From: Gammaproteobacteria bacterium RIFCSPHIGHO2_02_FULL_42_13
GTDB lineage: Bacteria > Pseudomonadota > Gammaproteobacteria > UBA12402
DNA: 7,539 nt
Assembly (NCBI GenBank): GCA_001801405.1
Contig: MGXQ01000052.1
Coordinates: forward strand, 1-7,539
Direction: 5' to 3'
Position numbers and translations under genes: made by a program. Below, one piece after another: positions 1 through 4,475 of this stretch. The notes below the pieces were generated by a model, which was given only the letters and a program-made list of their open reading frames with translations, had not been told where the DNA came from and did not search any database. Within the stretch, counting starts at the first letter, position 1; each line of letters starts with the position of its first letter.

Positions 1-2
1 TT

Positions 3-1307
3 TTACAAGATCTTAGTTAAACACGCGTAATAAAATCCATCAGAACCGCCAACAGTCGGCAAAAGCTGTTGTTCATGCGCTAGAACACTCAGATCGAGTT
101 GGTTTTGATGTAAAAATTTTTGAATCACCTGTTGATTTTCTTCCGCTAAAACCGAACAAGTCACATACAGCAACTTTCCTCCCGGCTTCAATAACAACCA
201 TAATGATTGTAAGAGGCGTAACTGAGTCTTTGCTAACGTTGCAATGTCTTCTTCACGACGTAAAAATTTGATATCGGGATGTCGGCGAATCACGCCTGTC
301 GCAGAACAAGGCGCATCCAGCAAAATGCGATCAAAAACTTTTCCATCCCACCAAGCATCGGGCTCCGCTGCATCACCGACAATGAGCTCTGAGCAGCTGG
401 AAGCCGCGTCAGCACTGGATTTCCCCTGCTCAGAGCTGCGAGCGAGATTTTCTCCTACGAGCGCAAGGCGCTTTGCATCATGATCGATCGCCACTAATGT
501 CGAAATATTTGGCTCGTACTCCAAAATATGACAGGTCTTGCCGCCCGGCGCAGCACACGCATCTAACACGCGCTGATCGGGTTTTAAATCTAATAACGTT
601 ACCGCTAATTGTGCGCCACAGTCTTGCACAGACACGTCGCCTTCAGAAAACCCTGGCAATTGTCCTACCGCGCATGGCTTTTCTAATAAAATCGCATCAC
701 TATAATTTTGCAAAATATTTCCGCGCAGCCCAACTTGTCGCAATTTTTCGCCGTACTCGTCACGCGAGATTTTGTTTTGATTAACGCGCAAACTCATCGG
801 CGGACATTGGTTGTTTGCTGTTACAATTTCTTTCCACGCATGAGGATATTCTTTTTTCAATCGCGTCAATAACCATGCAGGATGTGAATAACTGACCGCT
901 TCATTGTCACTGACTGTTTTTAACAGTTCCTCTTTGCGTCGTAAAAAATTTCGCAATACGGCGTTAATTAAACCCTGCGCCCAAGATTTTTTTAGCGCTC
1001 GCACTACATTCACCGCTTCGGTGACCACCGCATAATCTGGCGTTTTAGTATAAAGTAATTCATACAAACCAATTAAAATTAATATATGAAGAGTCTGGTC
1101 TTTTTGTTTTAATGGTTTTGATAATAATCGCTTCGCAATAAAGTCTAACTGCAAATACCATCGCGCAACACCATAACATAATACTTGAATATATGCGCGC
1201 TCAGATTGGTTCGGATATGTTTTAAGTTTTTGTTGCAAGCTCGAAAGAGATTGATGCTGAATAAACAGATCGCACAAGATTTCAAGTGAAAAAAGGCGTG
1301 GGGTCAT
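3..1307 (-). CDS. rsmB: 16S rRNA (cytosine-967-C5)-methyltransferase RsmB (Sun/Fmu)
   Basis: RsmB transfers a methyl group from S-adenosylmethionine to C5 of cytosine 967 (E. coli numbering) in 16S rRNA, in the cytoplasm. The 434-residue product has a NusB-like RNA-binding region (about 1-130) and a Rossmann methyltransferase domain (about 165-434). Visible motifs are the SAM-binding VLDACAAPGGKT (247-258), DAPCSATG (331-338) and TCS (383-385). Cys334 and Cys384 match the two conserved cysteines of RNA m5C methyltransferases; in this family the TCS cysteine is the nucleophile. The ATG at 1305-1307 overlaps the fmt stop by four bases (ATGA), implying translational coupling. The stop is TAA at 3-5. 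Oddity: residues 291-308, a Ser/Ala/Glu-rich stretch between the NLAR helix and the LIVGDA strand, are encoded by a 53-base palindrome. From memory the E. coli protein is about 11 residues shorter here. No key residue is lost, so the enzyme is probably active. Confidence 0.96.
   Translation of the reverse strand: MTPRLFSLEILCDLFIQHQSLSSLQQKLKTYPNQSERAYIQVLCYGVARWYLQLDFIAKRLLSKPLKQKDQTLHILILIGLYELLYTKTPDYAVVTEAVNVVRALKKSWAQGLINAVLRNFLRRKEELLKTVSDNEAVSYSHPAWLLTRLKKEYPHAWKEIVTANNQCPPMSLRVNQNKISRDEYGEKLRQVGLRGNILQNYSDAILLEKPCAVGQLPGFSEGDVSVQDCGAQLAVTLLDLKPDQRVLDACAAPGGKTCHILEYEPNISTLVAIDHDAKRLALVGENLARSSEQGKSSADAASSCSELIVGDAAEPDAWWDGKVFDRILLDAPCSATGVIRRHPDIKFLRREEDIATLAKTQLRLLQSLWLLLKPGGKLLYVTCSVLAEENQQVIQKFLHQNQLDLSVLAHEQQLLPTVGGSDGFYYACLTKIL
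385..437. repeat. palindromic element inside rsmB
   Basis: Perfect 12-base inverted repeats, AGCTCTGAGCAG (385-396) and CTGCTCAGAGCT (426-437), enclose 29 bases. GGAA (399-402) and TTCC (421-424) continue the stem past a small asymmetric internal loop, leaving an 18-base terminal loop. The structure coincides with residues 291-308 of RsmB, which look like an insertion relative to the family. The inverted repeat is directly visible; that it is an inserted element is inference. It is not the same sequence as the repeats near fmt and hemX. Confidence 0.7.
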
Positions 1308-2410
1308 AAATCAAACCGATGACCAATTTTAAACAACGCCACTTTACCATTTAACATGTCAGCAACAGATAATTTTTTTCCGCCCGACAATTGTAACTGC
1401 CGAACCTGTAAAACCCCCTCTCCCGTTGCAACATCAATGCCCGCCTGGTTCACCGAAATAATCTGCCCTGGTTGTTTATTATGTTTCTCGGCGAGCGGCG
1501 TCGCTTGCCAAATACGAATGCGTTCGCCCTTCAGTTCAGCAAATGAAATTGGCCAAGGATTAAATGCACGAATTTCTCGATCAAGATCAGTCGCCGATTT
1601 ATTCCAATCAATTTTTGCATCTGATTTATCAATCTTTTTAGTATGCGTCGCCTCACCATCATTTTGCGCCTGCGCATTAACTAAATTAGTTTCTAGTGTT
1701 TTTAAAAGCGTCTTTGCGCCTAACTGCGCTAATGTTTCTGATAACGTCTCGGCAGTATCCGTCTCCGCAATCGCGCAGCGTGATTGTAATAACATTGGCC
1801 CTGCGTCCAGCGCTTTGATAATTTTCATCACCGTAATGCCCGTTTCGGTATCACCTGATAAAATCGCTTGCTGAATAGGAGATGCGCCGCGATACTTGGG
1901 TAACAATGACGCATGAACATTGATACAACCTAATCGAGGCATTGATAGAATCGCTTCAGGCAACATCAATCCATAAGCAACAACGACCATTACATCTGCA
2001 TGAAATTCTCGCAAAGCGGCCTGTAGAACTTCATCGCACAAGGTGGTTGGACTATAAATCGGCAAATCATACTTTAATGCGACTTGTTTTACCGGTGATT
2101 GCTGTAAATGTTTTCCACGACCCGCGGGACGGTCGGGCTGCGTTAATACGGCCTGCACTGAACAATGACGATCGAGCAACGCTTGAAAATGCACGGCAGC
2201 AAACCGTGGCGTACCTGCAAAAATTATTTTCAACAACTCGGCCGCAAGCGGCCGAGATTGTTTCCTTAATTGATTTCGCCTGCGCGGGAAACCCGCGCGA
2301 ACGGCGACCAGAGGGGAGCATTGCATTGCTCCCCTCTGGACTCCCCAGCGCCCTTGACTCCGCTGCTTGCAGCGGAGATTTCTTACTTTTAAATCTGACA
2401 ATTGACTCAT
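1304..2410 (-). CDS. fmt: methionyl-tRNA formyltransferase with in-frame N-terminal insertion
   Basis: Fmt formylates Met-tRNA(fMet) using 10-formyltetrahydrofolate, preparing the initiator tRNA. Conserved sequence begins at LLKIIFAGTP (59-68). It continues through QPDRPAGRGK, the catalytic NVH (Asn164, His166), the SLLPKYRG signature and ALDAGPM (Asp202), then the C-terminal tRNA-binding domain with FNPWP. The family is usually about 315 residues; this frame has 368. I chose the ATG at 2408-2410 because it overlaps the def stop as TAATG, a normal operon junction, and because the frame stays open through the whole extension. Codons 7-59 cover a cluster of four hairpins; without them the protein would start MSQLSDLKIIFAGTP and be 315 residues long. 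Other possible starts are ATG 2324-2326 in a hairpin loop and TTG 2234-2236 or 2231-2233, which give MLKIIFAGTP or MKIIFAGTP. The identity is certain; the true start is not. Confidence 0.93.
   Translation of the reverse strand: MSQLSDLKVRNLRCKQRSQGRWGVQRGAMQCSPLVAVRAGFPRRRNQLRKQSRPLAAELLKIIFAGTPRFAAVHFQALLDRHCSVQAVLTQPDRPAGRGKHLQQSPVKQVALKYDLPIYSPTTLCDEVLQAALREFHADVMVVVAYGLMLPEAILSMPRLGCINVHASLLPKYRGASPIQQAILSGDTETGITVMKIIKALDAGPMLLQSRCAIAETDTAETLSETLAQLGAKTLLKTLETNLVNAQAQNDGEATHTKKIDKSDAKIDWNKSATDLDREIRAFNPWPISFAELKGERIRIWQATPLAEKHNKQPGQIISVNQAGIDVATGEGVLQVRQLQLSGGKKLSVADMLNGKVALFKIGHRFDL
2237..2256. repeat. perfect hairpin, copy 1 of the 28-base repeat
   Basis: CTCGGCCG pairs with CGGCCGAG around a CAAG loop. 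The match to the copy upstream of hemX (4292-4319) extends to TTCAACAA on one side, so 28 bases at 2229-2256 are identical. In fmt it encodes RPLAAELL and the first bases of the next codon, directly before the conserved KIIFAGTP. Confidence 0.9.
2308..2339. repeat. 13-base-pair perfect hairpin
   Basis: CCAGAGGGGAGCA (2308-2320) and TGCTCCCCTCTGG (2327-2339) are perfect reverse complements around a six-base loop, TTGCAT. This is the strongest hairpin in the window. On the fmt strand the loop holds an in-frame ATG (2324-2326), preceded by purine-rich GAGGGGAG in the stem. It has no T-run, so it is not a typical intrinsic terminator. Confidence 0.85.
2358..2377. repeat. 20-base hairpin at the distal end of the fmt cluster
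   Basis: CTCCGCTG (2358-2365) pairs with CAGCGGAG (2370-2377) around CTTG. It has the same size and design as the hairpin at 2237-2256 but a different stem sequence and a complementary loop, as expected for opposed ends of one unit. Confidence 0.8.
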
Positions 2411-2916
2411 TACAATACCGTTTTTTTCAACTTTTTCATTTTCTTGTGCAACATATGTTTTTTCAGTGAAGAAAGATAATCTGCAATCAGCTTTCCTTCT
2501 AAATGATCGATTTCATGCTGAACACAAACAGATAATAACCCATCGGTCTCTCTCTCAAACCATTCACCTTCTAGATTTTGCGCTTTAAATTTTATTTTTT
2601 CGACACGAGCTACTTTGACATAAACATTGGGAAACGATAAACAACCTTCCTCGCTATTTACCATGGCATCTGATTTTTCTACAATCTCAGGATTAATTAA
2701 AACCAATGGGGGATTGGACTTATCCTGCAGGTCAATCACAATTAAAGACAACGGCATATCCACTTGCGTTGCCGCCAATCCAATGCCTTGTCGCGCGTAC
2801 ATGAGATCAAACATTTGGTCGACCAATGCGCGAACCTCATCATTAATTTCACACACCGGTTCTGCAACCGATCTTAACCGTATGTCCGGATAAATTAATA
2901 CATCTCTCATTGTCAT
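2410..2916 (-). CDS. def: peptide deformylase
   Basis: Def is a metal-dependent (usually Fe2+) hydrolase that removes the formyl group from the N-terminal methionine of nascent proteins at the ribosome exit. The 168-residue product has all three family motifs: GIGLAATQ (44-51, with Gln51), EGCLS (90-94, metal ligand Cys92) and HEIDH (134-138, ligands His134 and His138, catalytic Glu135). Length and the basic C-terminal tail (KKHMLHKKMKKLKK) are normal for bacterial type 1 enzymes. The start is the first of two close ATGs (2914-2916), because AAGAGGTG at 2923-2930 sits six bases upstream; the second ATG is two codons in. Its stop TAA shares one base with the fmt ATG. Upstream lies a repeat and the end of the shortened hemY, so def is probably co-transcribed with hemX and hemY unless a promoter lies in the 69-base gap, where I see none. 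Confidence 0.98.
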   Translation of the reverse strand: MTMRDVLIYPDIRLRSVAEPVCEINDEVRALVDQMFDLMYARQGIGLAATQVDMPLSLIVIDLQDKSNPPLVLINPEIVEKSDAMVNSEEGCLSFPNVYVKVARVEKIKFKAQNLEGEWFERETDGLLSVCVQHEIDHLEGKLIADYLSSLKKHMLHKKMKKLKKTVL

Positions 2917-2922
2917 TGTTTA

Positions 2923-2930
2923 CACCTCTT
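2923..2930 (-). promoter_or_regulatory. ribosome binding site of def
   Basis: AAGAGGTG on the minus strand, six bases before ATG 2914-2916. It fixes the first of the two neighbouring ATGs as the start. A nine-codon frame (2920-2949) that starts in the repeat ends just before def and overlaps this site. Confidence 0.75.
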
Positions 2931-2942
2931 GAAAATTCATAA

Positions 2943-2981
2943 CTTTCATCCTGGGTTTCGCTTCGCTTCACCCAGGCTACA
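2943..2981. repeat. 39-base dispersed repeat, copy between hemY and def
   Basis: This is identical over 39 bases to 4364-4402. It is itself a hairpin: CCTGGGT (2950-2956) pairs with ACCCAGG (2970-2976) around a 13-base loop of GCTTC-type units. It lies five bases beyond the premature hemY stop and is the main content of the hemY-def gap. There is no T-run, so terminator function is doubtful; it could act on RNA stability in the operon. Confidence 0.92.
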
Positions 2982-2985
2982 CTTG

Positions 2986-3231
2986 CTACTTTCTGTCATT
3001 TTGCCAGCGACGCAATTGACTGGGCATTGCCCATATCCCACAAATAATTTTCATCAGATAATGCACAATAACAAAAAAAATAGCTAACGCAATAACGACA
3101 AACCACAACGTCGATTCGACCGTCCAATGACCATATGAAATCAACACATAACCTGGCTCAGCCTTTAACCATAACCCTATACAGACAGCAATAACAAAAA
3201 CGATGAAATAATAAATGATTTTCCCTATCAT
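2986..3231 (-). CDS. hemY: HemY, N-terminal membrane part only (81 residues)
   Basis: HemY is an inner-membrane protein encoded with hemC, hemD and hemX in many gammaproteobacteria; its exact role in haem metabolism is unsettled. A full HemY has about 400 residues: two N-terminal membrane helices followed by a long tetratricopeptide region. This frame holds only the first part, with helices at about 5-22 and 42-62 joined by the characteristic EPGYVLISYGHWTVESTLW segment, then a short basic tail ending QNDRK. The stop is TAG at 2986-2988, five bases before a dispersed repeat. Only 69 bases separate it from def, so the rest of the gene is absent here, not frameshifted. The ATG (3229-3231) overlaps the hemX stop as ATGA. 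Whether the remnant still works is unknown; the intact frame and coupling suggest it is translated. It could also be called a truncated pseudogene. Confidence 0.82.
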   Translation of the reverse strand: MIGKIIYYFIVFVIAVCIGLWLKAEPGYVLISYGHWTVESTLWFVVIALAIFFVIVHYLMKIICGIWAMPSQLRRWQNDRK

Positions 3232-4223
3232 TGTTTTTCCTTAGATTGCGTTTGCTGCATCGCTTGCAACAAGGTTTGTGACAATGTTTTTACCGCCGAT
3301 AATTGATACGTCACTTTCTGCTTGGATAACTCAGAAAGCGCCTGCAACATAGTTTGCGTCGACCGATCATTATTCAAAAAATAACGCTTAACCCATACCT
3401 GTGCCGTCGCGAGTGCTGTCTGATATATTGTTGATTGATGCTGCAACGCAGCCCACTCTGCCTGCATTAACAACATTGTTAAATGCAATCGAACAACCTG
3501 TTGTTGATCGTCGGTTAAAATAGGCTGTACCGTATCATCGTGATGACGAATCACGAGCACTTGCTGTATCATCTGCCAACTGGTGTTCAACGCGGTTTTC
3601 CATACCGACTGGTGGCCTGTTGTCTTTTTTGTTGCGTCGGTCGTCGCATCGACTTGCAGTTTTGACGGCAGTGATAATGCGTCCACTTGAAGACTGGCTG
3701 ACTGCAACCGCTGATAAACATTTAATACGTTGACATCTGTTTGTGATTGCAATGACGCAATCGTCGTGGCTAACGCTTGCGAGACGCTCTGCCACTTTGC
3801 ACTTTGAACACCGTGCAAATCTCGCTCCGCTGTCCTTAATAAAATTAATGCCGCTGACAAATCTTGCTGCAAAAATAAATGTGCACTCGCCAATTGAATT
3901 AAATAGCTCGCCTGCTGTATCTGCCATGCTTGCTGTCCTTTGAACTGCAGCACTTGCTGAATAGCCATTTGGTTCGCGGTGATATTTTCAGCTTGCTCGG
4001 TCTGCATCTGACTTAATTGCCAAACGTCGGCTTTAGTCCGCGCCCAACTCGTCGTTGCTTGATTTTTAAACCACCACATTTGATAAGCGGCAAACCCAAG
4101 CCAGAACAGCACTAGCAGCACTATAATGATGCTGAACCAAGCTGACCACGACAGTCGGTTTTTGGGTAATTTTGAAACCTTCGCATCCGTCGTAAATTCT
4201 GGTCTTAGCTCTTCAGTTGACAT
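3228..4223 (-). CDS. hemX: HemX family inner-membrane protein
   Basis: HemX-family proteins are bitopic inner-membrane proteins encoded with haem synthesis genes. They are often labelled uroporphyrinogen-III C-methyltransferase, but the family lacks a demonstrated methyltransferase fold, so that name should not be taken literally. The 331-residue product has a cytoplasmic N-terminus, one membrane helix at about 27-48, and a helical, Gln-rich periplasmic domain. Family-typical stretches are YLIQLASAHLFLQQDLSAALILLRTAERDL (107-136, seen as YLIQLA and LLRTAERDL) and AEWAALQHQSTIYQTALATA followed by VWVKRYF near 255-282. The start at 4221-4223 is preceded by AGGAG (4231-4235) seven bases upstream. 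It is the first gene of the block and overlaps hemY by four bases. hemC and hemD, its usual upstream neighbours, are not here; the next gene upstream is a divergent channel gene. Confidence 0.83.
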   Translation of the reverse strand: MSTEELRPEFTTDAKVSKLPKNRLSWSAWFSIIIVLLVLFWLGFAAYQMWWFKNQATTSWARTKADVWQLSQMQTEQAENITANQMAIQQVLQFKGQQAWQIQQASYLIQLASAHLFLQQDLSAALILLRTAERDLHGVQSAKWQSVSQALATTIASLQSQTDVNVLNVYQRLQSASLQVDALSLPSKLQVDATTDATKKTTGHQSVWKTALNTSWQMIQQVLVIRHHDDTVQPILTDDQQQVVRLHLTMLLMQAEWAALQHQSTIYQTALATAQVWVKRYFLNNDRSTQTMLQALSELSKQKVTYQLSAVKTLSQTLLQAMQQTQSKEKQ

Positions 4224-4254
4224 AATGACACTCCTGTCATATAAAAACGCTAAG

Positions 4255-4260
4255 AGTATA
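4255..4260 (-). promoter_or_regulatory. possible -10 element for the hemX operon
   Basis: TATACT on the minus strand (5 of 6 bases of the sigma-70 -10 consensus), about 32 bases before the hemX ATG. No convincing -35 hexamer lies 16-18 bases upstream, so this is weak. It lies between the repeat cluster and hemX. Confidence 0.3.
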
Positions 4261-4291
4261 AAGGAAGATTACCATTTTTAATACACCTCTA

Positions 4292-4319
4292 TTCAACAAC
4301 TCGGCCGCAAGCGGCCGAG
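4292..4319. repeat. copy 2 of the 28-base palindromic repeat
   Basis: It matches 2229-2256 in fmt at all 28 positions, including the asymmetric TTCAACAA tail, so the copied unit is larger than the 20-base hairpin (4300-4319). It directly abuts the inverted pair of longer repeats at 4324-4402. Confidence 0.92.
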
Positions 4320-4323
4320 TAAC

Positions 4324-4363
4324 GTAGCCTGGGTGGAACGAGCAAAGCGAGTGAAACCCAGGG
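4324..4363. repeat. longer variant of the dispersed repeat, inverted
   Basis: It begins GTAGCCTGGGT and ends ACCCAGGG. It belongs to the same family as the 39-base unit but in the opposite orientation and with a longer, different middle (AACGAGCAAAGCGAGTG). Its own stem is CCTGGGT (4328-4334) with ACCCAGG (4356-4362). Confidence 0.85.
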
Positions 4364-4402
4364 CTTTCATCCTGGGTTTCGCTTCGCTTCACCCAGGCTA
4401 CA
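4364..4402. repeat. 39-base dispersed repeat, copy between hemX and the channel gene
   Basis: It is identical to 2943-2981 and in the same orientation. It is placed head-to-head with the variant at 4324-4363, so 4324-4401 can fold either as two hairpins or as one long imperfect cruciform with GTAGCCTGGGT and ACCCAGGCTAC at its ends. This paired layout resembles the BIME arrangement of enterobacterial REP sequences; common origin is not shown. Confidence 0.92.
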
Positions 4403-4412
4403 TGCTGGTCAC

Positions 4413-4442
4413 TTGCGCTTTCGTATTTTCTACCTGTATGAT
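4413..4442 (+). promoter_or_regulatory. candidate sigma-70 promoter of the channel gene
   Basis: TTGCGC (4413-4418) and TATGAT (4437-4442) are 18 bases apart. The -10 matches 5 of 6 consensus bases and the -35 matches only in TTG. Transcription would start near 4449, giving a leader of about 27 bases. It begins just outside the repeat, so the repeat forms its upstream boundary. Confidence 0.42.
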
Positions 4443-4475
4443 AACTAGAATGGAATAAATAATGGATTTGCGATA

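Larger units (their letters stand above)
2234..2383. repeat. composite cluster of four GC-rich palindromes in the 5' end of fmt
   Basis: Four hairpins follow one another between the def/fmt junction and the conserved Fmt core. They are 2237-2256, 2282-2298 (with outer pairing TCGCC 2276-2280 to GGCGA 2303-2307), 2308-2339 and 2358-2377. The two outer ones share one design, an 8-base-pair stem starting CTC and ending GAG around a CAAG or CTTG tetraloop, in opposite orientation, so they could mark the ends of one element. Similar nonamers flank the cluster, TTAAAAGTA and TTGAAAATA on the coding strand (2384-2392 and 2225-2233, 7 of 9 alike). They could be a decayed target duplication, or chance. 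The distance between them, 159 bases, is a multiple of three. Confidence 0.75.

Noticed and set aside
473..784. Plus-strand frame opposite rsmB
   Set aside because: Antisense to conserved methyltransferase sequence, with no ribosome site or recognisable domain.
2234..2392. CRISPR-like or phage attachment explanation for the hairpin cluster
   Set aside because: The hairpins differ from each other, have no regular spacer length, and no cas, integrase or tRNA gene is nearby.
1942..2469. A 175-codon plus-strand frame antisense to fmt and the end of def
   Set aside because: It lies opposite two well-identified conserved genes, resembles no known family and is explained as a shadow frame.
2920..2949. 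Nine-codon frame (MKVMNFQEV) just before def
   Set aside because: It starts inside the repeat with no good ribosome site; its apparent link to def is explained by the def Shine-Dalgarno lying within it.
2945..2981. Repeat hairpin after hemY as an intrinsic terminator
   Set aside because: The stem is only seven base pairs with a 13-base loop and no T-run follows in either direction; def would also need its own promoter, which I do not see.
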